Below are positions 54,208-63,777 of a stretch of DNA of 64,000 nucleotides, piece after piece. The translations under genes and the position numbers were made by a program. The number at the start of each line of letters is the position of its first letter. The first letter of the stretch is position 1. The notes beneath the pieces are model-generated. The model was not told where the DNA came from, ran no database searches, and saw nothing but the letters and a program-made list of their open reading frames with translations. Origin of the DNA: PALSA-270 sp963770245 (GTDB taxonomy: Bacteria > Acidobacteriota > Terriglobia > Terriglobales > Acidobacteriaceae); assembly GCA_963770245.1 (NCBI GenBank), contig CAVYOX010000014.1, positions 1,018,989 through 1,082,988 on the forward strand. The letters run 5' to 3'.

Positions 54208-56337
54208 ATGACCCCGAGCCTGCGAACGGCCAAGCTCCTGGCGATCCTCCTGCAATTGGCATTGCTCGCCCGGGCGCTTCCCGCCCAGGATGTCGACTAC
54301 ACCTTCCACGCGCAAACCGAGCTGGTGCTGGTCAACGTGACCGTCCGCGACAAGAACGGAAACTTCGTCCGCAACCTCAAACCCGAAGACTTCACCGTCA
54401 AGGAAGACGGGAAGGCGCAGAACGTCATCTCCTTCGATCTCGAAAATACTGACGCCGTGGCCACCCAGGAAGTCGCGCAAACCAAGCTGCTCGGTCCGCA
54501 ACTGGGCAAGCCGGCCGCGCCGACCGCTGCTGCGAGTGAAGTGGCTACCGCCCTCGGCGCTTTCAAAGATCGCCGCATGATCGTTCTGTTTTTCGATCTC
54601 TCCTCGATGGAGCCCGACCAGATCGATCACGCCTCGACCGCCGCGCTCAACTACGTCAACAAACAAATGGCGCCCGCCGACCTGGTCGCAGTGGTCTCGC
54701 TCGGAGATTCACTCCAAGTGAACCAGGATTTTACCGCCGACCGCGCCGCGCTCAAGAAAGTTCTGCAATCGTTCAGTTCCGGCGCCGGCCAGGGCTTTGA
54801 AAATGGTTCGACCGGCAGCACCGAGGACACGGCCGACACCGGGGGCTCGTTCACTGTCGACGACACCGAGTTCAACATCTTCAACACTGACCGCCGCCTC
54901 GAAGCCCTGCGTTCGATCGCGGCATCGCTCTCCCACGTCGAGCAAAAAAAATCCCTCATTTACATTTCGAACGGCATGACCCGCACTGGTCTTGAGAATC
55001 AATCCGAGCTGCGGGCTGCCACGAACGCCGCGGTTCGCGCCAACATGTCCATCTACACGCTTGACATCACGGGCCTCGAGGCCATTGTGCCCGGCGGCGA
55101 GGCGCAAAACGCCAGCTTGCGCGGTGTTTCCGTCTACTCTGGCGCGACCACCATGAATGCCATGAATGCCAACTTCGCGAGCCAGGAGACTCTGGTCACG
55201 CTCGCCGGCGACACCGGCGGCAAGGCTTTCCTCGACTCGAACGACTTCGGCAAGGTCTTCAAAGGCGTGCAGGACGACACTTCCACCTACTACATCCTCG
55301 GCTATCACAGCACCAATCTGGCGCGCGACGGCCGCTATCGCCGCATCACCGTGCAGCTCAAGGGGGCGGGATACAAAATCGAATACCGCCGCGGCTACTA
55401 CGCCCCCGCCGATTTCAAGCACTCGACGCAGGAAGACCGCGAGCGTCAACTCGATGAAGAGTTGGCTTCGGACCTTCCGAGCACCGATTTGCCGGTCTAT
55501 CTGGCTGCCGCATATTTCCGCATCGGCAACGACCGATTTTTCGTTCCCATTTCACTGGCTGTCCCCGGCCAGGAGATTCCCTTCGTCAGCAACAGCACCC
55601 GCGACAAAGCCACGCTCGATATCGTCGGCCAAGCGCTCGACAGCAGCAAACGCGCCGTCGGCGACATGCGCGACACGGTAAAGCTGGCCCTCGATACCTC
55701 CGCCGCGGTCAAGCAAAAGAATGTCCAGTACGACAGCGGATTTGTCCTGCCCTCCGGCAAGTATCACTTAAAGTTCGTGGTGCGCGAAAACCAGACCGGC
55801 CGCATGGGGTCGTTTGAAACCGACATCGCCATTCCCGACTTCAAGACCGAGCCGATGAAGATGAGTTCGGTCGTGCTGGCCAGTCAAATCCAAACCGCCA
55901 CCAAACACGGCAAGATCGACGACCCTCTGGTGCGCGACGGCTCAGAGATTATCCCGAACGTCACCCACGTCTTCACCAGCGGACAGCATCTCTATCTTTA
56001 TTACGAGGTTTACGACCCAGGCCACGAAGCTGCCGCGAACGGCAAAGCCAAAACTCCGAATGGCAGCATCCGGATTCTCTCCAATGTGGATTTTTTCCAA
56101 GGCAACGTGAAGACCTTCGAAACCCCGCTGGTCGAAACCAAGGAAATCAGCGCTCCGGACATGGCCCGTCATGCTGCTGTCGTTCAGCTGGATGTCCCGC
56201 TCACCCAACTGAAGCCCGGCTTCTACACCTGCCAGGTTAACGTTATCGACGACGCAGCGGGCCACTTCCTGTTCCCGCGCCTGGCCATGCTGGTACGGCA
56301 ACCGAAGCCAGTCGCTCCCGCCGCAGGTGGCCAGTAA
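54208..56337 (+). CDS. VWFA-related domain protein of the acidobacterial type
   Basis: 709 residues from the ATG at 54208, the only start that gives a signal peptide (ends ALPAQ). The first domain starts VDYTFHAQTELVLVNVTVRDKNGNFVRNLKPEDFTVKEDG across residues 27-68, the opening block of the acidobacterial VWFA-related family. The VWA core has RRMIVLFFDLSSM (a MIDAS-like DxSxx) near residue 125 and YISNGMTRTGLENQ near 253. The C-terminal half is beta-rich with no known domain. It likely binds protein partners outside the cell; its role is unknown. Confidence 0.85.
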   Translation: MTPSLRTAKLLAILLQLALLARALPAQDVDYTFHAQTELVLVNVTVRDKNGNFVRNLKPEDFTVKEDGKAQNVISFDLENTDAVATQEVAQTKLLGPQLGKPAAPTAAASEVATALGAFKDRRMIVLFFDLSSMEPDQIDHASTAALNYVNKQMAPADLVAVVSLGDSLQVNQDFTADRAALKKVLQSFSSGAGQGFENGSTGSTEDTADTGGSFTVDDTEFNIFNTDRRLEALRSIAASLSHVEQKKSLIYISNGMTRTGLENQSELRAATNAAVRANMSIYTLDITGLEAIVPGGEAQNASLRGVSVYSGATTMNAMNANFASQETLVTLAGDTGGKAFLDSNDFGKVFKGVQDDTSTYYILGYHSTNLARDGRYRRITVQLKGAGYKIEYRRGYYAPADFKHSTQEDRERQLDEELASDLPSTDLPVYLAAAYFRIGNDRFFVPISLAVPGQEIPFVSNSTRDKATLDIVGQALDSSKRAVGDMRDTVKLALDTSAAVKQKNVQYDSGFVLPSGKYHLKFVVRENQTGRMGSFETDIAIPDFKTEPMKMSSVVLASQIQTATKHGKIDDPLVRDGSEIIPNVTHVFTSGQHLYLYYEVYDPGHEAAANGKAKTPNGSIRILSNVDFFQGNVKTFETPLVETKEISAPDMARHAAVVQLDVPLTQLKPGFYTCQVNVIDDAAGHFLFPRLAMLVRQPKPVAPAAGGQ

Positions 56338-56411
56338 GCGTGTGGCCTGGAAACGCACAGAAGCCTAGGCGACGGACACTTCTCGGTCGACGCGCCTCCG
56401 GCCAGCCTGGC

Positions 56412-57437
56412 TCAATACCTCACTCCCTCGATATTCAGCTTGATGCGGTACAGACTGGTGCTGGCGGTGATGTAAAGCGTCTTGCCGTCCTTGTCGCCCC
56501 ACCCCACGTTGCTGACGTTCTCCGGGACCCGGATGGTCCCGAGGTGCTTGCCCTCGGGCGAAATAATCCAGACCCCACCCGGCCCCGAGCCATATACATT
56601 TCCCTTCTTGTCGACCCGCACCCCGTCCGGCGAGCCGAGTGCCGGGTCCGAGGAACAATCGAGAAACACGGCTCCATCGGTCAGTGAGCCATCGCTCGCG
56701 ACGCGATAGCGCATCCAGACTTTCCTGGCGGTTTCCGCCACGTACAGAAATTTCTCATCCGGAGAAAACGCCAGTCCGTTCGGTCGACCGAGATCCTTGA
56801 TCAACAGTTGCAACTTGTCCCGATCGGGCGGCGCGCCCGGCTTCTGCTGACGCGCATTGGGGATGCGGTAGACCCCGTTGACTTGCAGTTCCTTCTGCGG
56901 GTCGGAATCGCCCTGGGTCGGCAACCCATAAGGAGGATCTGTGAAGTACAGCGACCCATCGGAGCGGTACACCAGATCGTTTGGGCTGTTCAGCTTCTTG
57001 CCTTGATATAAGTCCGCCAGAATCGTGATCCGCGCATGCGGATCGATCGACTCCAGTCGCCAGACGTTGCGTCGCGCATGCCCCGCGACGCTGACCCGCC
57101 CGTCGGCGTCGAGCGTCATCCCATTCGAACCCGGCTGCGGCCCTTTGTACGGCTCAGACCCCTGGTATCCGCTGGGATGCATGAAGACGGTTGCACCTTG
57201 GTGGGGACTCCATTGATCAATGTTGTTGGCGGGGATCTCCGCAAACATCAGCGTGCCATCGTGGGTCCAGACCGGCCCTTCGAGCCATTTGTCAAAACCG
57301 GTGGCCACGCGCTCCAGCTGGGCATCGGGCGGCACAATCTGATCGACCGCGAGGTCGAGTTTCTGAATGTCCTCGGAAAAGGCCACGCCCCGAGCCAGCA
57401 GCAAAACCAGGAAAAAGCTCAACCCTCGGATCTTCAT
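56412..57437 (-). CDS. SMP-30/gluconolactonase-like exported protein, copy 1
   Basis: 341 residues: signal peptide (ends VAFSE), then a six-bladed propeller of the SMP-30 / gluconolactonase / LRE family. Motifs include EGPVWTHDGTLMFAEIPANNI (residues 48-68), PGSNGMTLDADGRVSVAGHARRNVWR, NSPNDLVYRSDGSLYFTDPPYG near 140 and GRPNGLAFSPDEKFLYVAE near 200. The Glu in EGP and the Asn/Asp in PNDL and PNGL are the usual metal-site ligands, all present. It likely hydrolyses a sugar lactone in the periplasm. Almost the same as the protein at 60665-61690. Confidence 0.85.
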   Translation of the reverse strand: MKIRGLSFFLVLLLARGVAFSEDIQKLDLAVDQIVPPDAQLERVATGFDKWLEGPVWTHDGTLMFAEIPANNIDQWSPHQGATVFMHPSGYQGSEPYKGPQPGSNGMTLDADGRVSVAGHARRNVWRLESIDPHARITILADLYQGKKLNSPNDLVYRSDGSLYFTDPPYGLPTQGDSDPQKELQVNGVYRIPNARQQKPGAPPDRDKLQLLIKDLGRPNGLAFSPDEKFLYVAETARKVWMRYRVASDGSLTDGAVFLDCSSDPALGSPDGVRVDKKGNVYGSGPGGVWIISPEGKHLGTIRVPENVSNVGWGDKDGKTLYITASTSLYRIKLNIEGVRY

Positions 57438-57558
57438 CCGACGGATTGTAGCAAGTGACGGCTTCTGCTGAGGTAGGCGAATGGAGTTCTTCCGCGGTCG
57501 ATCGAAGCAGTGTTCTTCCCGGTCCAAACAGATCCGGAAACGCAGAATCGGCAAAGGG

Positions 57559-60558
57559 TCACTTGGCTGGAGCCGCGAGTGCCGCGAACTCGCGCTTGGC
57601 TTGCTGGAGAGGAATGAAGTCTGCATCCGCGTTCTTCCACAGATCGAGCAGTTGCTGATAGCTCTTGGTAGCGGCTGCCTTGTCGAACTGCGCCTGCGCC
57701 CGGGCGGTCTCGAGCAGGCAAAGACCATAGTCGGGCGACTGGGTTGAGCCTGTGTTTCCCTCTTGCAATCCGACTCCGCGATAGCGCAGTCCGGTCGACA
57801 GGTCCTCGACCGCCTGCTGCGGCTGATGCAAATCGAGAGAGGCGCGTCCCAGAAGCTGCGGCGCCTTGGATACCAAAACATAAGGGCTGACCGAACTCAA
57901 CAACCCGGATACCTGATCGGGATGGTGTTCGGAAACTGCGATGGCGGCCTTCACCTCGGGAAGAAAAACTTCGTTGGCCAATGTGTTCGTGGGATTTTCT
58001 GACGCTAGGCGCTCGGCTTCTTTTTGTGCGGAGGCAGATTCGCCGCACAAGGCCAGCGCGAGGGAAGCGTCGGGCACGGTCGCCATGGAATGGTCAAGCG
58101 CCAGGCCGCGATGAGCCGCATCGCGCGCCGCCGCGCAATCTGAGACCAACGCATCGTGAAGTGCCTTGAGCGCATAGAGGCCGCCGGCGGCATCCGGCAA
58201 GTGCTGCTCGTCCGCTCGCTGTGCCGCATGCTCCCATTGCTGATCCGCCGCATGCATCCGACCCAGATAGAAATAGAGAATGCCGGCCACTCCTTCCACC
58301 GTAAACCCGTCCTGGTGAGCCGTCGCCCATTGCAAATGCTGTTCCCATCCGCTTCTCCCCGCCAGCAGTTCCAGAGTCATGGCTCCTACCTGATAGCTCG
58401 GATCCTGCCCGCCCCCCTGTTGCACCGCCTCTTTCAAATAGCGGTCGGCATCCTGCAGGTGGTCAATCGAGACCAAGGCGCTGGCCGCGTTGGTCGCGGC
58501 TACGTTATCCCACTTCGCGAGCCCCCAGCTCTTTTGGAAATCAATTGCCCCTTGTTCGAAGTCGCCGATGGTCAAGTCGAGGATGGCCAGATTGTTCCAG
58601 GCGGCGCCGTCGCGCGGATAGGTGGCAACAAACAGCTTGTAAGACTCCACCGCTTTAGGAAGATCAAATTGCTGGTACGCATATTGCGACTCAATGTAGA
58701 TGCGCTCATGCTCGGTCACGCGCTGGCGCAGATCGTAGGCTTTTCTCATATACTCGAGCGCCTTCGCGATCGCTCCTTCATTCCCGAAGGTCACGCCCAA
58801 ACGGGCGTAGGCCATGGCGAAGCTCGGATCCAGCCGAATGGCTTCCTTGTAGAACGAGGAGGCCTGGGGATTGTCATGACCCATGCGATGCTCTTCCTCT
58901 CCCAGGGAGAAGGCATGAAAAGCCTGCAACGAGGCTGTCGTGACGTTGGTGTAGGGAGTCGTCAGTCTCTGGATCGAGGCCATCGACTCTCCTAGGTGCG
59001 CGCGCATGGCGGTCGCGGCGCTCGACACCGCCGGCAGCACCCCATTCTTGTCGGGAGCCGTGACTTGTTCCCGTGCTACCGCATCGCCCGTCGCGCAGTT
59101 CATGGCGTCAATCGAAATCACGTAGGAGGAACCTAAGGGGGCAATCGTGCCGGTCAGATACACTTTCACGCCTAACCGCTGTCCAATCTGTTGCGCCAGC
59201 TCAGGAGTGATCCGCTGGTCGCGTGACTGGCCTAGGTATTGCAGGTTGTCGTGCAGCTCCCGATCACTGATCAACTGCAGCAACGGCGACTGATCGAGTT
59301 GAATCGCCAGCGCTTCTTTCAACGTGGAATCGAATACCGCGTCGCCCGTCTGGTTGGTGAAATCCGCCAGGATGAGCTGGTCTTTGTCGGTCAGCTGCAC
59401 CACTCGATTCCCGCGCCAATAGTAGTAGCCACCGGTCAGCGCCACGAGTGCGAGGACCAACCCCAGCAGGAGCGCAACCTTCCAGCGCCCGAATCCGGTC
59501 GGCGCCGATCGTCCGGGAGCCATCTCCGAGCCGCCGGCGGAAGCCACAGACACCGGAGCCGCAGAACCGCGTGCCGATTCCCGGGTGGCTTGCGATCGGT
59601 TCTCGAGACGGTCCGCTACGCTCGAGGAGGATGGAGACTCTCTCGGTGGGAGTACGGATCCCGGGGATTCTGAAATGGAGCGCACTCGTCCCCGCTCCGT
59701 ATCCCGCCGAAGGCGCAGCAATTCGGATTTCATGTCCGAAGCGTGCTGATAGCGTAACTCCCGGTCTTTTTCCAATGCCCGATTGATGATGTCTCCTAGT
59801 TTCGCGGGCAGGTCGGGGTTCAGGCGCAAGGGATCGATCGGTGTGGCGTTCAGGATTCCATCGAAGATCACCCCGGAACTTTCCCCGCGGAACGGCAATG
59901 TCCCGGTGGCCATTTCGTAAAGCACCACGCCAAAGGAAAATAAATCCGTGCGCCCGTCCAATTCCTTGGCCCGCACTTGCTCGGGAGACATGTAGGCGAC
60001 TGTTCCCATGGTGCTGCCCGGACTGGTCAGGTGTTCGGCGCTCACGCCCACGGTCGCGACCGTAGCGCCTTCGGCAACGCGAGAGCCGAAAGCGACCTTG
60101 GCCAACCCGAAGTCCAGAATCTTCGCGTGCCCGCGATCGGTCACGAAAAGATTCGCCGGCTTGATGTCGCGATGGACAATGCCCTTGGCGTGCGCTGCGT
60201 CCAGAGCATCGGCGATCTCGACAGACAGCGTGAGCAGCGCGTCCATGTCCAGCGCGCGCCCGTTGACGGTGTGCTTCAAGGTCACGCCCTGCAGATACTC
60301 CATGGCAATGAACGACAGCGTCGCCGTCTTGCCGATTTCATAAATCGTGCAGATGTTCGGATGGTTCAAGGCAGATGCGGCTCGCGCCTCGCGCCGGAAA
60401 CGCTCCAACGCTTGCGCGTCGCGTGCCAGTTCCTCGGGCAAGAATTTTAGGGCTACAAAGCGGCCCAGATCGGTGTCTTCGGCCTTATAAACCACACCCA
60501 TCCCGCCGCCGCCCAGCTTTTCAATCACGCGGTAATGCGAAATGGTTTCGCCAATCAA
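57559..60558 (-). CDS. Membrane-anchored Ser/Thr protein kinase with TPR sensor region
   Basis: 999 residues from a TTG at 60558, chosen because relatives start MIGETISHYRVIEKLG; an ATG at 60618 would add 20 non-family residues. A Hanks-type kinase occupies about residues 8-275: LGGGGMGVV, ALKF with the Lys, IVHRDIKPANL and LDFGLAK. A basic linker and a single TM segment (KVALLLGLVLALVALTGGYYY) near residue 375 follow, then an adenylate/peptidyl-like helper region and tandem TPRs to the end (DPSFAMAYARLGVTFGNEGA; RDGAAWNNLAILDLTIGDFEQG). It likely senses an extracytoplasmic signal. It sits between two near-identical gluconolactonase-like genes. Confidence 0.9.
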   Translation of the reverse strand: MIGETISHYRVIEKLGGGGMGVVYKAEDTDLGRFVALKFLPEELARDAQALERFRREARAASALNHPNICTIYEIGKTATLSFIAMEYLQGVTLKHTVNGRALDMDALLTLSVEIADALDAAHAKGIVHRDIKPANLFVTDRGHAKILDFGLAKVAFGSRVAEGATVATVGVSAEHLTSPGSTMGTVAYMSPEQVRAKELDGRTDLFSFGVVLYEMATGTLPFRGESSGVIFDGILNATPIDPLRLNPDLPAKLGDIINRALEKDRELRYQHASDMKSELLRLRRDTERGRVRSISESPGSVLPPRESPSSSSVADRLENRSQATRESARGSAAPVSVASAGGSEMAPGRSAPTGFGRWKVALLLGLVLALVALTGGYYYWRGNRVVQLTDKDQLILADFTNQTGDAVFDSTLKEALAIQLDQSPLLQLISDRELHDNLQYLGQSRDQRITPELAQQIGQRLGVKVYLTGTIAPLGSSYVISIDAMNCATGDAVAREQVTAPDKNGVLPAVSSAATAMRAHLGESMASIQRLTTPYTNVTTASLQAFHAFSLGEEEHRMGHDNPQASSFYKEAIRLDPSFAMAYARLGVTFGNEGAIAKALEYMRKAYDLRQRVTEHERIYIESQYAYQQFDLPKAVESYKLFVATYPRDGAAWNNLAILDLTIGDFEQGAIDFQKSWGLAKWDNVAATNAASALVSIDHLQDADRYLKEAVQQGGGQDPSYQVGAMTLELLAGRSGWEQHLQWATAHQDGFTVEGVAGILYFYLGRMHAADQQWEHAAQRADEQHLPDAAGGLYALKALHDALVSDCAAARDAAHRGLALDHSMATVPDASLALALCGESASAQKEAERLASENPTNTLANEVFLPEVKAAIAVSEHHPDQVSGLLSSVSPYVLVSKAPQLLGRASLDLHQPQQAVEDLSTGLRYRGVGLQEGNTGSTQSPDYGLCLLETARAQAQFDKAAATKSYQQLLDLWKNADADFIPLQQAKREFAALAAPAK

Positions 60559-60664
60559 TCGAACACGCTCCAAGTCCCGCGATCGTCCCAGGTTAGGGAC
60601 GAAGCTCCTGCAAATCAATCGCCTGCCGGAAAATGCATTGCCGGGCTGGACACTTCAGCCTCGC

Positions 60665-61690
60665 TCAGTTGCGCACGCCGGCAATGTTCAGCTTGATGCG
60701 GTAAACGCTGGTACTGGCGGTAATGTAAAGCGTCTTGCCGTCCGCATCTCCCCAGGCCACATTGCTGACTCTCTCGGGCACATGGATGGTGCCGAGGTGC
60801 TTACCGTCCGGAGAAATGATCCACACGCCACCCGGGCCCGATCCATAGAGGTTCCCCTTCTTGTCGACCCGTATGCCGTCTGGTCCGCCCACCCCGGGAG
60901 AGGACGAGGCATCGAGAAACACCATCCCATCCGTCACCGATCCGTCGGGTAGCACGCGGTACCGCATCCATACGTTCTTGCCCGATTCCGCGATGTACAG
61001 GAATTTCTCGTCGGGAGAAAAAGCGATGCCGTTCGGCCGTCCCAGATCCTTGATGATCAGCTGCAGCTGATCCCGGTCCGGGGGTGCGCCCGGCTTTTGC
61101 TGGCGTGCATTCGGAATGCGGTAAACCCCGTTGACCTGCAACTCCTTCTGCGGATCATCATCGCCCTGCGTAGGCAGACCATAGGGAGGGTCGGTGAAGT
61201 AAAGCGAGCCATCGGATTTGTACACCAGATCGTTCGGACTGCTGAGCCGCTTGCCCTGATAGGAGTCCGCGAGAATCGTGATCTGGGCATGGGGATCCAG
61301 TGACTCGAAGCGCCAAACGTCGCGTTGGGCGTGACCTGCGACGGTTAAGCGGCCGTCCTGGTCGAGCGTCATCCCGTTCGAGCCCGGTTCCGGTCCTTTG
61401 AAGGGCTCAGCCCCTTTATATCCGCTCGGATGCAGAAAGACGGTTGCGCCATGACTCGGGCTCCATTGATCAATGTTGTTGGCCGGGATTTCCGCAAATA
61501 TCAGCGTGCCATTGCGAGTCCACGCCGGCCCTTCGGTCCATTTGTCAAAACCGGTGGCCACACGCTCTAGCTTCGCATTGGCGGGCACAATCTGATCGAC
61601 TGCAGGGTCGAGTTTCTGAATGTCCTCGGAGAAAGCCGCGACTGCTGGGAGCAGCAAAACCATGAGAAGGCTGAGCCGTTGGATTTTCAT
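60665..61690 (-). CDS. SMP-30/gluconolactonase-like exported protein, copy 2
   Basis: 341 residues, the same length and domain order as copy 1 at 56412-57437 and clearly a close paralogue: long shared stretches such as SLYFTDPPYGLPTQGD and WMRYRV with scattered replacements. The metal-site residues (EGP, PNDL, PNGI) are all retained. Both copies share a short upstream block ending CATCNGACGG on the plus strand. Signal peptide ends VAAFSE. It is separated from copy 1 only by the kinase gene. Whether both are expressed cannot be seen. Confidence 0.85.
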   Translation of the reverse strand: MKIQRLSLLMVLLLPAVAAFSEDIQKLDPAVDQIVPANAKLERVATGFDKWTEGPAWTRNGTLIFAEIPANNIDQWSPSHGATVFLHPSGYKGAEPFKGPEPGSNGMTLDQDGRLTVAGHAQRDVWRFESLDPHAQITILADSYQGKRLSSPNDLVYKSDGSLYFTDPPYGLPTQGDDDPQKELQVNGVYRIPNARQQKPGAPPDRDQLQLIIKDLGRPNGIAFSPDEKFLYIAESGKNVWMRYRVLPDGSVTDGMVFLDASSSPGVGGPDGIRVDKKGNLYGSGPGGVWIISPDGKHLGTIHVPERVSNVAWGDADGKTLYITASTSVYRIKLNIAGVRN

Positions 61691-61815
61691 GCGACGGATT
61701 GTACCAATTCCCGCGGTCCGGTGTGCCCTTATCGAGTTCGGCCGCGCAGCGGCGGCAAGGGCGTGCGGCCAACTGGCGCCAGCCCCTGGGCCGGACGGCC
61801 GCCGCCTGCGAACCG

Positions 61816-62265
61816 TTAGGGATTCTCGCTGGTTTTCCAGCGGTAGGCAACAGGATGCTCGAGACGCTCCAGATAGCCGAGGAGGTGGGCGTTCCAGGCC
61901 TCTTGGGTCGGCATGTCGGCCTGCGACCAGCCCGCCCCCGCGTAATAGCGAATCGCAGCGCCCGGTTTCACCGGCACGACCAGCACCGCGTTGCCCTCTC
62001 GCTCGGCGAATGCCGCCTTTTCCGGCCCGGGAAGAATCAGTCCCGTGGCAATGTGTCCGGCGCTCGCCAGTTGCGGCGAGTCCCGCGGCCACGTCGATCT
62101 GCTTCGGCCCGGTGAAGCGAAAGGGAGACTGCCAGTGATTCAGGTGGGAGCCGGCGTCGAGCTCCACATACTTGCTCTCTTCCACCTCGGTGCCGGCGGC
62201 TTTCCAGGGAGCGTACTCGAGCTCGAAAGCCACCCGGATGGGCCCTACGCCACGATGTGAGACCG
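61816..62265 (-). pseudogene. DUF4861 C-terminal remnant, frameshifted
   Basis: Two minus-strand frames join to make one DUF4861 C-terminal half. The first (62265 to about 62080) reads GVGPIRVAFELEYAPW, then KYVELDAGSHLNHWQSPFRF; after a shift the second continues GHIATGLILPGPEKAAFAEREGNAVLVVP, cut across residues, through YYAGAGWSQADMPTQEAWN to VAYRWKTSENP and a stop at 61816. DUF4861 proteins often travel with GH105 in pectin breakdown. The first half of the gene is missing and one frameshift is present, so it is dead. Confidence 0.7.
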
Positions 62266-62289
62266 GGTCACGTTGCGGGAAGGCACCAG

Positions 62290-62647
62290 CTTTCCCGCCT
62301 CCCACGCCGCGGTTCCACCTGCAGCCGCGCGAGGTCCTGTAGCGTCCCGGCTTGCTCGATGCCCGGGCTTATCCCCTCCCCGAAACCTCCGGTTCCGCCT
62401 TCTTCACCTATGCTCTGGCCCGGGGTATCCCACCACCTCCTCAACCGCAAGCGGTTCTCGCCGGTGGTGGCCCGCGCCTCGAATGGCGCACGTCTATGAG
62501 GATGGCCGTCTTGGTTGCATCCAGCCCGTGGGCGCCTCTCCCGACGCCTTTGAGGCGAGTTCCAGCTACGTCTACGGTGTCGGGGCCTTCCTGCTGGCCG
62601 GCGCCGAGCTCGCGCGGTTGTCTCGTGGGCGCGAGCGCCGACAATGA
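62290..62647 (+). pseudogene. GH105 C-terminal remnant with multiple frameshifts
   Basis: Plus-strand fragments in three frames line up with the C-terminus of unsaturated rhamnogalacturonyl hydrolases: LLDARAYPLPETSGSAFFTYALARGI, then SHHLLNRKRFSPVVARA, then YEDGRLGCIQPVGASPDAFEAS and YVYGVGAFLLAGAELARL (each quoted in part). At least two frameshifts separate them and the N-terminal two thirds are absent. It points away from the DUF4861 remnant, so the two truncated 5' ends meet near 62280. Confidence 0.7.
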
Positions 62648-62711
62648 CCAATCGGGCTCTGGCACTGTCTGCTCCCAGCGCGTATATTGGCGCCTTTACG
62701 CCTCGAGTGCC

Positions 62712-63605
62712 ATGCCCGCCGCCCCCAACCCCAAACCGGCCATTACGATCCGCGAACTCGAGAGTTTCGAGGACTTGCAGCAGGTCGAAGCCGTCGAAAG
62801 GGAAGTCTGGGGCGCCTCCGAACGCGACACTCTCCCGCTCACACTAATCATTGCCAGCAAAGCCGCCGGCAGCCTCTGGATCGGCGCCTTCGATGGCCCC
62901 CTGCTGGTGGGCTTCGCCTTCGCTCTGTTCGGCATGGAAAACGGACGACTCTCCCTGCACTCGCACATGCTGGCGGTGCGCGAGTCTTACCGCAATCACG
63001 ATCTCGGCTATACCCTCAAGCTGGCTCAGCGGGAGCGCGCCTTGGCACTCGGCATTCACCCCATGACCTGGACTTTCGACCCTTTGCAAGCCCGCAACGC
63101 CCACCTCAACTTCACGAAGCTGGGCGTAATTTCTGACAGCTATCGGCCGGATTTCTACGGCCCGGAAACTTCGAGCGTGCTGCACCGCAACGGCACCGAC
63201 CGTTTGTGGGTGAAGTGGCCGATGAACGCCCGCCGAGTGCAGATCCGCCTGCAAGGCCGGGACAGCCGCTCGGAAACCCTGGACGCGCTTTCGATCCTCG
63301 TTCCGCTCATCCACTTCAATGGCGACGGCAAACCCGCCCGCTCCGATCTCGCGGCCGCGGTGTCGCGGCAAAGAATTGCCATCGAAATTCCGAGCGACAT
63401 TACAGAGGTCGAAAGAAAAAGCCCGCAGCTGGCGCAGGAGTGGCGTTCGGCCACGCGTTGGGCCTTCACCGCGGCTCTCAAAGCCGGCTTCTTCGTGGCC
63501 GAATTCTGCCGCACGGTGCGCGGACAACAAGGCCCGGGGGTTTATTTGCTGGAGAAGGGGAGCGTCGAAGAGTATGTCCCGGAGCTGGCCCGCCGGGCTA
63601 AGTGA
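62712..63605 (+). CDS. GNAT-superfamily-like acetyltransferase
   Basis: 297 residues from the ATG at 62712. The N-terminal half has a GNAT fold pattern: TIRELESFEDLQQVEAVEREVW, LVGFAFALFG, SHMLAVRESYRNHDLGYTLKLAQRERALALG, an acetyl-CoA-site-like loop, and MTWTFDPLQARNAHLNFTKLG, as in predicted GNAT proteins of the COG3375 kind. The C-terminal part (about 170-297) is less typical. It likely acylates a small molecule; the substrate is unknown. It lies just after the GH105 wreck and before a terminator. Confidence 0.75.
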   Translation: MPAAPNPKPAITIRELESFEDLQQVEAVEREVWGASERDTLPLTLIIASKAAGSLWIGAFDGPLLVGFAFALFGMENGRLSLHSHMLAVRESYRNHDLGYTLKLAQRERALALGIHPMTWTFDPLQARNAHLNFTKLGVISDSYRPDFYGPETSSVLHRNGTDRLWVKWPMNARRVQIRLQGRDSRSETLDALSILVPLIHFNGDGKPARSDLAAAVSRQRIAIEIPSDITEVERKSPQLAQEWRSATRWAFTAALKAGFFVAEFCRTVRGQQGPGVYLLEKGSVEEYVPELARRAK

Positions 63606-63719
63606 GCGCAGCGCGCGGGCCGCTCTGCTGAAATGCTAAGCGCCAATCGGGGAGCGTCGGTTCGCTGCCCTTCCGCGCCTCAGGGAATCGATCACCTTCC
63701 GGGCACGCCAACAACAAAA

Positions 63720-63741
63720 GGGTTCCGCCGAAGCGGAACCC
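63720..63741. terminator. Hairpin terminator
   Basis: GGGTTCCGC-CGAA-GCGGAACCC with a T-rich run on the minus strand after it (complement of ACAACAAAA). It terminates the gene ending at 63778. Confidence 0.8.
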
Positions 63742-63777
63742 TGGTTGGTTCAGGTCAGAGCCTAGCTCAACCGCTGG

